DNA of 64,000 bases from a virus (IMGVR_UViG_3300020478_001903:36351-100350), one strand, 5' to 3'. Numbered from the stretch's first letter, positions 51,188-59,371 are shown. Notes: a model not told the origin generated them from the sequence alone. Translations and numbers: made by a program.

Positions 51188-51850
51188 TTATAGCGTCAAT
51201 AACCAATCAATTGAGTGTAATATCTCAGCAGGATTATATCCTCGATCAATATCGCGCAGAACCATTTCGCCATCAATATAATAAAACGTTGGCCAACCTG
51301 AAAGAGCCCAAGTACCGCCTCCACTTTGCAAAATTGCCCTACTTGCAGCGACCACCGGAGAATCAGTAAGGTTATACTCATTCGCCCAGGCGGCAACATC
51401 TGCTTGCGTTGGGACTGACCCGTTGGCTGTTTCTATCAAGACGGTCACATAGATAAGTCCAGAGTCCCGGTAAAGATCTTGAACTTCTTGCGCATGGGCC
51501 GCCGCGGCTCTACAAGGCCCACACCAGCCCGTAGAGAAGTCTAGAACGATCGGGCGCCCATAGTTTGCATAAAGCCCGAAAGTGTCTCCATTTTGATCAG
51601 GGCCCATGAGATTGCATGGGTGGTCTCCCTCCTCTCCCGAACAAGTATCCCAAGTGATGGGGCTTGGCGGCAGAGTATCCCACGGGTCCACATCGTGGAT
51701 CCCTTCTAATGTGGAAAGAAATAGGTCGTCTTCCACGTCCGCTGGTGAAAGATCCTTTTGATTGTCGTCGAGGTCATCAGAAACTGTGGTTTGAGGCGCT
51801 TGGCAGGCGCCAACTAACAGACAAAATATTACTAAAATCATTCGTAACAT
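51188..51850 (-). CDS. Thioredoxin-like (TlpA/redoxin) lipoprotein
   Basis: A 220-residue protein. Signal and lipobox: MLRMILVIFCLLVGAC with Cys16 lipidated. After an acidic linker there is a redoxin domain with RPIVLDFSTGWCGPCRAAAAHA; the active-site WCGPC is at 109-113. The downstream GWPTFYYIDG carries the cis-Pro (WPT). It would sit on the periplasmic face of a membrane and reduce or shuffle disulfides, for example in a host envelope or phage lysis protein. Three added Cys (CSGEEGDHPC) lie before the domain. Confidence 0.85.
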   Translation of the reverse strand: MLRMILVIFCLLVGACQAPQTTVSDDLDDNQKDLSPADVEDDLFLSTLEGIHDVDPWDTLPPSPITWDTCSGEEGDHPCNLMGPDQNGDTFGLYANYGRPIVLDFSTGWCGPCRAAAAHAQEVQDLYRDSGLIYVTVLIETANGSVPTQADVAAWANEYNLTDSPVVAASRAILQSGGGTWALSGWPTFYYIDGEMVLRDIDRGYNPAEILHSIDWLLTL

Positions 51851-51859
51851 AATAAAATA

Positions 51860-51881
51860 CCTCCTATTTTTAACTAGGAGG
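51860..51881 (-). promoter_or_regulatory. Hairpin that buries the ribosome-binding site of the thioredoxin gene
   Basis: On the minus strand CCTCCTA (51875-51881) and TAGGAGG (51860-51866) are exact complements with an 8-nt loop. The second arm is a near-perfect Shine-Dalgarno 9 nt before the ATG at 51850. Folding would hide it, so it may act as a translational switch or RNA thermometer. The T-rich stretch after the hairpin also permits weak termination. Confidence 0.6.
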
Positions 51882-51907
51882 CATTTTAGTTAACTTAAAA
51901 TAAGTTG

Positions 51908-52273
51908 TTATATTTTATATTTAATCCAACCCCATCGCTTACGAACTGCGAGTGCGTCTTCGTTGTCATCCAACTCATATGCTTCTTGCTCAAATGGATT
52001 TTGATGATAGGCCTTCTTTCCATCTCTATATTTGGCAAATCCAATCAACCAGCATAATCCATAGCATATCCACTGCAATAAAAACAACATTTCTAATTGT
52101 TGTTGATAATGGATGGCCTCGTGCCGTCGTGTTCGATCACTCATTTCTCCACGACAAAATACCCAAAACGCAAAGCTAAATGCCCAGACGTTTATTGGGG
52201 CAATTTTCGATAGCCAAACAGGCAATTTGCTATTTTCGAAATACCACGGCTCCAATAGTTTCATCGGTTTCAT
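51908..52273 (-). CDS. Membrane-bound HExxH putative zinc peptidase (121 aa)
   Basis: A 121-residue protein with HEAIH at residues 51-55 in the context DRTRRHEAIHYQQQLEM, a Glu-rich NPFEQEAYE near 94-100 that can supply the third ligand, and hydrophobic segments either side (VWAFSFAFWVFC; LFLLQWICYGLCWLIGFA). Proteins like this are found in T4-like marine phages, but have no known role. An intact HExxH suggests an active metalloprotein, possibly acting in the inner membrane. Confidence 0.68.
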   Translation of the reverse strand: MKPMKLLEPWYFENSKLPVWLSKIAPINVWAFSFAFWVFCRGEMSDRTRRHEAIHYQQQLEMLFLLQWICYGLCWLIGFAKYRDGKKAYHQNPFEQEAYELDDNEDALAVRKRWGWIKYKI

Positions 52274-52327
52274 AGTTTGTCTCCTAAAGCTTAAATAGGG
52301 ACACGATGCGCCAAACTCACCTGGCGC

Positions 52328-52744
52328 TTAAGTGAAATCTTTAGGGTTGCGATACTTGAGCCGAACGCGCTCAGAAATAGGGATTGCCTCTCCATCTCCA
52401 TCGATTCTTACAAAAGTCATTTTAGTACAAACCACGACTCTTTGAGTGCCATTATAAACAGAATGTCTCCGAGCCTCCATGCTTAGTGTAAGTGAAGTTT
52501 TTCCTATTTTTTCGACCTCGCCGTAAATCTTAATAATTTGTCCCGGCCGAACCGGTCGCTCAAACGTCAGGCCTGAAATATGTTTGGTGACCATACGGGG
52601 CGTATCGGCAGCTTGGGCGGCGTATGCTGCAGCAGCTTCATCAAGCCACGCCAACATAACACCACCAAAAAGGTTTCCGTGGTACCCTACATCACTTTTC
52701 TTGACAAAGTGTGTCGAGATGAGTTCCATCGATTTTGCTTTCAT
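52328..52744 (-). CDS. Acyl-CoA thioesterase-like hotdog protein
   Basis: About 138 residues from the ATG at 52742-52744 (MKAKSMELISTHFV); a shorter start at 52729 is possible. It has the hotdog signature GYHGNLFGGVMLAWLDEAAAAYAA (N-x-x-G-x...D-E) typical of YciA/BFIT-type acyl-CoA thioesterases, followed by TFERPVRPGQIIKIYGEVEKIGKTSL. Members hydrolyse acyl-CoA in lipid turnover. It overlaps the coiled-coil gene, and lies outside the glycan cluster. Confidence 0.8.
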   Translation of the reverse strand: MKAKSMELISTHFVKKSDVGYHGNLFGGVMLAWLDEAAAAYAAQAADTPRMVTKHISGLTFERPVRPGQIIKIYGEVEKIGKTSLTLSMEARRHSVYNGTQRVVVCTKMTFVRIDGDGEAIPISERVRLKYRNPKDFT

Positions 52745-52901
52745 TTTTAGACAACATTTTTTCATGAACTGCTTTAATCTGGGAGCATTGTCCCGTACTT
52801 TCGCACAGTTCGTTAACTTTCGCCTGAAGGGTTTCAATTTTTTGGCTGAGTACTTCTACAACCGATGTAATATCATCTAGAATTTGTTTATTAGAGTCCA
52901 T
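52692..52901 (-). CDS. Small coiled-coil protein (69 aa)
   Basis: A 69-residue protein from ATG at 52899-52901, inside the end of the amidase gene. Residues 1-35 form a coiled coil (ILDDITSVVEVLSQKIETLQAKVNEL), then two Cys (ELCESTGQC) and a polar tail. It overlaps the thioesterase by ~50 nt. No family is recognised. Next to an endolysin gene, a lysis-timing or antiholin-like function is possible, but there is no transmembrane helix. Confidence 0.5.
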   Translation of the reverse strand: MDSNKQILDDITSVVEVLSQKIETLQAKVNELCESTGQCSQIKAVHEKMLSKNESKIDGTHLDTLCQEK

Positions 52902-53511
52902 TTTGTTCAATTTCCATAATCATCATAAAGTGAGCTTCAGCGATTTTCTGTCGCATGCTAGGACACATTAAGGCCTTTGCATCACTTAAGTTAGTCATAA
53001 ATCCATTTTCTGAGAGGATAGCGGGCATGTGGGTCTTTCTAAGCACATAGAAGTTGGCCCAATTCTCGTTGGCCTTGACTCCACGATCTTTCATACCCGT
53101 AAGGGTTGCCAAATGTGGCCTGAGCGTTTCAGCTAGCATTTTTCCGCCTTTTGAGCGATAATGATGAAAAATAGAGACTCCATTAGCAGAATTAAACTCT
53201 TTTCCATTTCCAAAAGCATTTGCATGAACAGATACATAAATACTGTTTCTATTTTCTTTATGTAACAGGTTCGCCTTAGTCACACGATGTCGAAGCGACA
53301 GGTCTTCCTGTGTATCGACTAAGTTTACCACATTTACTCCCGCATCTATACAAAGATTAATTATTCGTGACACAACATCTCGATTAAAGACACCCTCATA
53401 TAAAATGGACCCATCTTCAAAAAACGGTGATCGTTTTCCGGCAGTTTGATAAACGCCATCGATAAGACCCCCGTGTCCTGGATCCAATAGCCAAGTATAT
53501 CGACTCATCAT
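52891..53511 (-). CDS. N-acetylmuramoyl-L-alanine amidase (Amidase_3), endolysin
   Basis: A 206-residue protein. Zinc and catalytic residues are visible: WLLDPGHGG (His13), the LYEGVFN Glu39, SVHANAF (His near 95) and the PAILSENGF Glu near 168. This is the complete AmiC-type set. There is no signal peptide or wall-binding domain, so export needs a holin, which I did not find nearby. It would cleave the amide bond between MurNAc and the stem peptide at lysis. Confidence 0.88.
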   Translation of the reverse strand: MMSRYTWLLDPGHGGLIDGVYQTAGKRSPFFEDGSILYEGVFNRDVVSRIINLCIDAGVNVVNLVDTQEDLSLRHRVTKANLLHKENRNSIYVSVHANAFGNGKEFNSANGVSIFHHYRSKGGKMLAETLRPHLATLTGMKDRGVKANENWANFYVLRKTHMPAILSENGFMTNLSDAKALMCPSMRQKIAEAHFMMIMEIEQNGL

Positions 53512-53542
53512 AGATTCCTCATCTATAACTAGAATGAGCGCC

Positions 53543-54052
53543 TTATAAGTACTCTTTCCAAGATAAATTAGCTGTTTTAGCTATTCCGATGCGTTTTTGG
53601 ATGATCGACCGGTAAGAAGGCTTCTTTGGGCGCCGAATTAGTGAAACTGGAGCATTTTCGACCAAATAATCACGTTTTTTTTGATTACAAGGCTTGCAAG
53701 CGGCCACAACGTTGTCCCACGATGATAATCCGCCTTTTGACTTCGGAATGACGTGATCTAGGGTTAAATCGGGCCCCCGAAAGTGTTTTGCGCAATATTG
53801 GCATCGATTTTCGTCTCGAATAAGAACATTCTTGCGTGTACAGGGCAAAGTGAAGAATTTTTCGTCAATATACTTGAATAAAACGATAACAGAAGGAATT
53901 TCGAAGGCTTTTGTGGATGAATGGACCCATTTTCCCGAATATTCGGCCGCCCAGGCCTTATTTAGCCACGTAAGTAGGAAAGCTTCCTCCCATGGAATAA
54001 TTTCAATGGGTCTGAACGAAGAATCGAGTTTCAAGACAGAAAGATTGTCCAT
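53543..54052 (-). CDS. HNH endonuclease
   Basis: A 169-residue protein. The HNH core is NRCQYCAKHFRGPDLTLDHVIPKSKGG (CxxC zinc half, then His-Val) and SWDNVVAACKPCNQKKRD (Asn and second CxxC). The N-terminal ~60 residues are a small added domain (VLKLDSSFRPIEIIPWEEAFLL), typical of the HNH subfamily also found in cyanobacteria and T4-like cyanophages. It stands alone upstream of the divergent yeaH promoter and could be a homing or packaging-type nuclease. Confidence 0.85.
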   Translation of the reverse strand: MDNLSVLKLDSSFRPIEIIPWEEAFLLTWLNKAWAAEYSGKWVHSSTKAFEIPSVIVLFKYIDEKFFTLPCTRKNVLIRDENRCQYCAKHFRGPDLTLDHVIPKSKGGLSSWDNVVAACKPCNQKKRDYLVENAPVSLIRRPKKPSYRSIIQKRIGIAKTANLSWKEYL

Positions 54053-54079
54053 TTTTATCCTTTTTAAGTGATTTCGGTG

Positions 54080-54108
54080 TTGACACTAACGTATATATGA
54101 ATTATAAT
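54080..54108 (+). promoter_or_regulatory. Perfect consensus sigma-70 promoter for the yeaH-spoVR-prkA operon
   Basis: TTGACA at 54080-54085, a 17-bp spacer and TATAAT at 54103-54108, exactly the consensus for host housekeeping sigma. Transcription would start about 25 nt before the yeaH ATG (54142). The element lies in the 89-bp gap between the divergent HNH and yeaH genes. It predicts host-polymerase, early expression. Confidence 0.9.
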
Positions 54109-54141
54109 AGTTAATAGTTCCCCTCTTAAGATAATTAGTAC

Positions 54142-55386
54142 ATGAGCGTCTTCCGTAAACACAAATCCATCGTCGATCGCGCTGCAAGTGATCGAACGAG
54201 ACACAAAAAGAAGATTGAGAAAGCAATTAAAGAGTCTATCAAGGACGTTATAGCCGAAGAATCGATTATTGGCCAAAATGGAAAGAAAAAAATCCGAGTA
54301 CCGGTCCGTGGCCTTAAAGAATACCGATTTATTTACGGATCTAATGAAAATAACAAAACTGTAGGCTCCGGAGGCGACCATTCACTCAAAAGAGGTCAAA
54401 AAATCGGCAGAAAGCGCGCTGAGAAGGGGAAAGGACAAGGAACCGGCAAAGCAAGTAATGAAAAGGGCGATGAATACTACGACGTAGAGGTCAGCTTGGA
54501 AGAATTAGCCGAATATCTCTTCAATGATCTCGAATTACCAGATTTAGAGAAGAAACAGTTCCGATTTGTCTCTCAAAAGACCATAAAACGCAAAGGATAT
54601 CGCTTTAAAGGCATCCGACCGCGTCTTTCCAAGAAAGAAACACTAAAAAGGAAGATTCGAAGACGCAAAATGGCCGAAAAAATCGGCACATACGATCCCG
54701 AATCGGATGAACGCTTTCCATTTCACAAAGATGACCTAAAATATCATCATATTAAGCCAAAAATAAAGGAAAACAGCTCCGCGGTAATCTTTTTCCTGAT
54801 GGATGTCTCCGGATCGATGTCCCAGGAGCGCAAATACCTCGCCAGAAGCTTCTTTTTCCTTCTATATCAGTTTTTATACCACAGATACGAGAAAGTTGAC
54901 GTAGTTTTCGTCTCACATTCGACCCATGCCGAGCGTGTAACAGAAGAAGACTTCTTTAAAGTTGGAACATTTGGTGGCACCATTGTTTCGAGTGCCTTGG
55001 AGCTGGAATTAGAGATTGTAGATAAGGAATATCACCCAAATAGTTGGAATATTTACACTTTTTACTGCGGCGACGGCGAAAATTGGCACTCTGATAACGA
55101 AAAATGCATAGATTTGTTCAAACAGATTAAAGAGATAAGCCAACTTACAGCATATTGTGAGATAAATGAGGCATATCAGGGGCTAGCCGACGAAGTTGAT
55201 AAAGATGACCCCTTTCACGGCACCCCATGGGGCACTTTTTCTGCATGGAAAAATGAAGAATCCGACAATTTATGGGCAAAACTTACTCCTATTTGTGAAA
55301 ATAAGTTTAAAAAAATAATGATCGGCGAGTCATCTCATATCTGGCGCGCTTTTCATGCATTATTTGGAGGAAAATTCAAGAAATGA
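54142..55386 (+). CDS. yeaH: YeaH/YhbH-family protein (DUF444, VWA-like)
   Basis: A 414-residue protein (E. coli YeaH is 427). The N-terminal half is basic and flexible (RHKKKIEKAIKESIKDVI; GQKIGRKRAEKGKGQG), then a VWA-type domain opening VIFFLMDVSGSMSQERK, whose MIDAS DxSxS is intact at 221-227 (DVSGSMS). The VFVSHSTHAERVTEEDFF and FGGTIVSSAL segments are conserved in DUF444. In bacteria it is co-transcribed with the kinase YeaG/PrkA. Its stop overlaps the spoVR start (ATGA). No clear ribosome site. Confidence 0.93.
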   Translation: MSVFRKHKSIVDRAASDRTRHKKKIEKAIKESIKDVIAEESIIGQNGKKKIRVPVRGLKEYRFIYGSNENNKTVGSGGDHSLKRGQKIGRKRAEKGKGQGTGKASNEKGDEYYDVEVSLEELAEYLFNDLELPDLEKKQFRFVSQKTIKRKGYRFKGIRPRLSKKETLKRKIRRRKMAEKIGTYDPESDERFPFHKDDLKYHHIKPKIKENSSAVIFFLMDVSGSMSQERKYLARSFFFLLYQFLYHRYEKVDVVFVSHSTHAERVTEEDFFKVGTFGGTIVSSALELELEIVDKEYHPNSWNIYTFYCGDGENWHSDNEKCIDLFKQIKEISQLTAYCEINEAYQGLADEVDKDDPFHGTPWGTFSAWKNEESDNLWAKLTPICENKFKKIMIGESSHIWRAFHALFGGKFKK

Positions 55387-56690
55387 GCACCTGGACAGAG
55401 GCCGATTTGGTTCATTGGGATGAAAAAATCATCCGAGTAGCAGAAGATTTAAACTTAGATTGGTATCCAATCGATTATGAGATCATTGACTATCAAGAAA
55501 TGTTGGGCGCCATGGCCTATGTAGGTCTTCCTACGCACTATAGACACTGGTCTTATGGTAAGGAATACGAACGAACCCACACATTGTACAATATGGGACA
55601 AACAGGCCTTCCTTATGAGATGATTATCAACTCAAACCCAAGTATAGCCTATCTCATGCGGGAAAATGCTCTCTATATTCATATACTTACGATGGCACAT
55701 TGTGTAGGTCACAGTGATTTTTTCAAAAATAATCGCATGTTTGCTGATACTAACCCAAATCACATCATCGATAAGTTTAAAGCCGCGGCAAAATATGTAC
55801 GTAAGCTAATAGAGGACCCCTCGATTGGTATCGATAACGTTGAGAATATCTTAGATGCCGCCCACTCAATAAAATACCAAGTGCCACGATTCCCAGGGAT
55901 TACTTATCGCAGTCATGAGGAGATTTTAGCCTCAGAAAAGCTTAGAATGGAGGAAGATCCCGCATATCTGCCGGATTTAAACCGAATTCCACTAGAACCA
56001 GAGTATAATGTGTTGAAATTCATTGCTGAACACAGCAAACACCTTGAAGAATGGGAGAGGCACCTATTATTAATCGTTGAGGAAAGCTCAAAATACTTCA
56101 TCCCCCAGGCACTCACTAAAATTATGAATGAGGGCTGGGCTTGTACCATCCATTATAAGATTATTAATGAACTCAACTTGCCAGACTCTCTTCATCTCCC
56201 ATTTGTAAAATTACACAACCAAGTTGTCCGACCACATCTGGGAACATTAAACCCCTATCACCTGGGGTTTAAGCTTTTTGAGAGGATTATCGAAGAGAAG
56301 GGAATGGAAGAAGCGATGCATATAAGAGAAATCCATAATGATATTACCTTTTTACGATTCTATTTAGATCAGGCCTTTATGGAAGAGATGAATTACTTCA
56401 GTTATTCCTTTAAAAAAGATAAAAAGGGGAATACAATTGATGATGTGTCAGACACTCAGGGCTGGGAAGCTGTGCGTGATGATTTGATCAGCAATGTAGC
56501 TCTTAATCGTATTCCTACTGTATTTGTGCAAGAGCTGGAAAAAGATAATACGCTTTCTCTAGTTCATGAACATGACGGCAGGGATTTAGATTTAGCATAT
56601 GCCCAAAAGGTGTATGAGAACCTTCAAAGATTGTGGGGTGATAATGTACGCCTCACTACCACGGTGGAAAATGAAATATGGGAGTTTTAA
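55383..56690 (+). CDS. spoVR: SpoVR family protein
   Basis: A 435-residue protein, near the length of B. subtilis SpoVR (468) and YcgB (510). Conserved stretches are LDWYPIDYEIIDYQEMLGAMAYVGLPTHYRHWSYGK, then the SDFFKNNRMFADTNPN block, and the long helix WERHLLLIVEESSKYFIPQALTKIMNEGWA with the HY-K triad further on. The Bacillus protein acts in spore cortex formation; in proteobacteria it belongs to the YeaG/YeaH regulon. It is 5 nt upstream of prkA. Confidence 0.93.
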   Translation: MSTWTEADLVHWDEKIIRVAEDLNLDWYPIDYEIIDYQEMLGAMAYVGLPTHYRHWSYGKEYERTHTLYNMGQTGLPYEMIINSNPSIAYLMRENALYIHILTMAHCVGHSDFFKNNRMFADTNPNHIIDKFKAAAKYVRKLIEDPSIGIDNVENILDAAHSIKYQVPRFPGITYRSHEEILASEKLRMEEDPAYLPDLNRIPLEPEYNVLKFIAEHSKHLEEWERHLLLIVEESSKYFIPQALTKIMNEGWACTIHYKIINELNLPDSLHLPFVKLHNQVVRPHLGTLNPYHLGFKLFERIIEEKGMEEAMHIREIHNDITFLRFYLDQAFMEEMNYFSYSFKKDKKGNTIDDVSDTQGWEAVRDDLISNVALNRIPTVFVQELEKDNTLSLVHEHDGRDLDLAYAQKVYENLQRLWGDNVRLTTTVENEIWEF

Positions 56691-56695
56691 AAAGC

Positions 56696-58630
56696 ATGAG
56701 TACCACAGATAAATTTTTAGAAAATATTAAGCGTCACCAAGAAAGCAAAGAAGACACTCGATTTTCAGGTGTTTTAAAAGATTATTTGCTTCTTTTAGAA
56801 AATAATAAAGATATTGCCTCTTTGGCCCACAAGCGATTATATAGTCGCATCATAGAAGAGGGGATGGTCACCCTTGATGAAACTGACGATCGATGCAATA
56901 AGCTTTTTGACGGAGAACCGGTAAAAGTTTACAACTATTTCAAAAGCCAATTCTTTGGTATGGAGCGGGCCCTAGAAAAGGTTATGCGTTTTCTTCATTC
57001 TGCCTCTATGAAAGGCGAGGAAAGCCGCCAAGTACTCCTTCTGCTGGGCCCAGTGGGCGCTGGTAAGTCCGCATTGGTCGAACACATAAAACACGCCCTA
57101 GAGATGTGCGAGCCGGCTTATAGTCTGGAGGGCTGCCCGATCCGCGAGGAGCCATTGCATCTAATCCCTCGTTCTTTGAGAGCAGACTTTGCAGAAGAAT
57201 ACGGCATCTCTATTGAGGGCGATTTATGTCCCGTTTGCCGTCATCGCCTTTTAAATGAATACGATAGTGATTTTACCCAATTTCCCATTACCCAAACATC
57301 ATTTTCGATTCGTGGGCGCAAGGGAGTCGGCGTGGTTCCACCAATGGATCCCAATACGCAAGACTCTAGCCTCTTGATCGGCTCCGAGGATATCTCTAAG
57401 CTTGATCTTTATCCAGAAGACGATCCCCGGGTCCTCAGCCTCAATGGCGCCTTCAATGTAGGCAATCGCGGCATTGTAGAATTTGTTGAGGTTTTCAAAA
57501 ATGAAATCGAATTTCTTCACACTATGATTACTGCCACCCAGGAGAAGAATGTACCCTCTCCAGGAAAGCAAGCAATGATTTATTTTGATGGAGTCATTCT
57601 CGCTCACTGCAACGAGGCAGAATGGAACAAGTTTAAGGCTGAGCACACTAACGAAGCTATTCTAGATCGTATTGTTCGTGTTAACGTACCCTACTGCTTA
57701 GAGTATGAACAGGAGGTAAAGATTTACGAAAAACTCATAGGTCGATCTGACTACAAATGTCACATCGCCCCTCATACTCTAGAGGTGGCGGCCATGTTTG
57801 CTGTTCTTTCACGTTTAAAGAATTCCAATAAAGCCGACCCGCTCACCAAGATGAAAATCTACAATGGAGAGGAAATCGTCGAAAAGGGTCTTATCAAAAA
57901 GATCGATATTAAAGATCTCCGCGAAGAGGTTGAAGACGAGGGCATGACAGGCATCTCGACGCGCTTTATTATGAAGGCCATCGATGCAGCATTAGCTGAT
58001 TCAACTAAGAGTATGATCACTCCTATCTCAATTCGTGATTCGTTGATTAAGCAGGTTAAAGAACAAATCGTAAATCCAGACGAACGCGCACATTGCCTTC
58101 AGTTTCTCCAGAAGACACTTCATGAAGAATACCTGTCTATTTTAGAAAAAGAAATTACAAAAGCATTTGTCACAGCTTATGAAGAACAGGCTGAGTCCTT
58201 GTTCAACAACTACCTGGACCATGCAGAAGCCTATGTTAATAATACAAAGGTGAAGGACCGAGTGACCAATGAAGATATGGAGCCAGATGAAAAGTTCCTG
58301 CAATCGATTGAAGAACAGATAGGAATCAAGGGAAGCTCCAAGAATAACTTCCGGGCTGATATTACTTCTTACATGTTTGCCAAGTTACGACGTAAGGAGG
58401 TCATTGACTGGCGCTCCTACGGCCCATTAAGAGAAGCAATCGAAACAAAGCTTGTGGCATCGGTTCGAGACATCTCAAGAATCGTCACTAAAAGCAAGAG
58501 CCGCGATGTGAAACAGCAAAAGAAGTTTAACAGTATGGTACAAACTCTAATAGACGATTATGGTTATAATGAGGATTCCGCTGAAGAAGTAATTAAGTTT
58601 GCTTCGAATAACCTATGGCGCGACTCATAA
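56696..58630 (+). CDS. prkA: PrkA/YeaG-family serine protein kinase
   Basis: About 644 residues from the ATG at 56696 (MSTTDKFLENIKRHQ); the upstream ATG at 56678 is inside spoVR. Usual length is ~640. The AAA-like N-domain has Walker A GPVGAGKS at 118-125, the SLEGCPIREEPLHLIP insert and the KQAMIYFDGVILAHCNEAEW block. The C-domain is kinase-like. E. coli YeaG is a Ser/Thr kinase induced by nitrogen starvation and stress, with substrates including metabolic enzymes. All expected parts are present, so it is probably active. Confidence 0.93.
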   Translation: MSTTDKFLENIKRHQESKEDTRFSGVLKDYLLLLENNKDIASLAHKRLYSRIIEEGMVTLDETDDRCNKLFDGEPVKVYNYFKSQFFGMERALEKVMRFLHSASMKGEESRQVLLLLGPVGAGKSALVEHIKHALEMCEPAYSLEGCPIREEPLHLIPRSLRADFAEEYGISIEGDLCPVCRHRLLNEYDSDFTQFPITQTSFSIRGRKGVGVVPPMDPNTQDSSLLIGSEDISKLDLYPEDDPRVLSLNGAFNVGNRGIVEFVEVFKNEIEFLHTMITATQEKNVPSPGKQAMIYFDGVILAHCNEAEWNKFKAEHTNEAILDRIVRVNVPYCLEYEQEVKIYEKLIGRSDYKCHIAPHTLEVAAMFAVLSRLKNSNKADPLTKMKIYNGEEIVEKGLIKKIDIKDLREEVEDEGMTGISTRFIMKAIDAALADSTKSMITPISIRDSLIKQVKEQIVNPDERAHCLQFLQKTLHEEYLSILEKEITKAFVTAYEEQAESLFNNYLDHAEAYVNNTKVKDRVTNEDMEPDEKFLQSIEEQIGIKGSSKNNFRADITSYMFAKLRRKEVIDWRSYGPLREAIETKLVASVRDISRIVTKSKSRDVKQQKKFNSMVQTLIDDYGYNEDSAEEVIKFASNNLWRDS

Positions 58631-58852
58631 ACTCCCACTTTTGTTGAGGGCGCCAGAAAGAGGAGAACTTAGGTTCTCCTCTTTTTTTGTAGTAGGGATA
58701 AGGCCGTCTAGTTTGCACCATTGATAGGTTTGAACAGGGTGAGTAAACAACACTCGAACCCATGGGTTACTTTTGTTTAAATCATCAAATATTTCGACAA
58801 CAATGCCCATTTGTCCATATCGTGTGGATTTAACTAAGTCACCAAGTTTCAT
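58625..58852 (-). CDS. Small SH3-like 'GDLV' protein (75 aa)
   Basis: A 75-residue protein with KLGDLVKSTRYGQMGIVVEIF, WVRVLFTHPVQTYQW and then the polar KKEENLSSPLSGALNKSGSL. The GDLV...G(I/V)V pattern and aromatic end fit a KOW/SH3 barrel. Its last ~20 residues are encoded by the terminator hairpin region and the tail overlaps prkA by 6 nt, so the C-terminus may be recent extension. A CTATTTAATG element lies 13 nt upstream. Confidence 0.65.
   Translation of the reverse strand: MKLGDLVKSTRYGQMGIVVEIFDDLNKSNPWVRVLFTHPVQTYQWCKLDGLIPTTKKEENLSSPLSGALNKSGSL
58657..58688 (+). terminator. Intrinsic terminator after prkA
   Basis: A 12-bp stem, AAAGAGGAGAAC and GTTCTCCTCTTT around a TTAG loop (58657-58684), is followed by more T (58685-58688). 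It closes the plus-strand operon. On the minus strand the same hairpin lies within the C-terminal codons of the 58625 gene. Confidence 0.9.
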
Positions 58853-58873
58853 ACGCCATTAAATAGTTCCACG

Positions 58874-59371
58874 TTAATGGAATGTGCTGTCGTCAGTCTT
58901 GCCAAATTTAGTCATAGCCAAAGGATCCCCACTAGCCAGATCATGATTAAGAGAGAGTATCAGCTCTTCAGTAGTGGGATCCACATAGAGAGAGACATAT
59001 TCTTCTTCGACATTTTCGAAATCTGATAAGTTAAGTCGCATGGTACCTGACTTCCCGATCAACACGGTTATAAGAGACGAAAGCAACGGCGCAGCCCCAA
59101 GCTCAGGGATAGAGCCCTTGGGATAGCCGGGCGAATTTATGAGGGACATGAAAGTATTATCCTCCGACCCGTCGCCAAAAATTTGTTGTGTTTTTTCGAG
59201 CAAAATTTTGTTTTTAGCAACTTCTTGCTTTACATTGGTCATCAACCTTTCTAGTTGATCATAAATAAGTTTATTAACTTCACGTACTTGGTAGTTACGG
59301 TAGGCTTGATAGCCGACCCACACCAGGGCCAGCAGCAATACAGCCGAAAGAATAATATTTAAAGTTAGCAT
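58874..59371 (-). CDS. Membrane-anchored protein (165 aa)
   Basis: A 165-residue protein from ATG at 59369-59371, preceded by AAAGGGG. One N-terminal transmembrane helix (IILSAVLLLALVWVGYQAY, residues 4-23) and a coiled-coil-like periplasmic or cytoplasmic section (NKLIYDQLERLMTNVKQEVAKNK), then a beta-rich end with YVSLYVDPTTEELILSL. No family recognised. It may be a small structural or accessory membrane protein. Confidence 0.65.
   Translation of the reverse strand: MLTLNIILSAVLLLALVWVGYQAYRNYQVREVNKLIYDQLERLMTNVKQEVAKNKILLEKTQQIFGDGSEDNTFMSLINSPGYPKGSIPELGAAPLLSSLITVLIGKSGTMRLNLSDFENVEEEYVSLYVDPTTEELILSLNHDLASGDPLAMTKFGKTDDSTFH

Noticed and set aside
52308-52327. Hairpin GCGCCA/TGGCGC after the thioesterase stop
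   Set aside because: No T run follows, so it is not a convincing terminator; a short stem could be chance.
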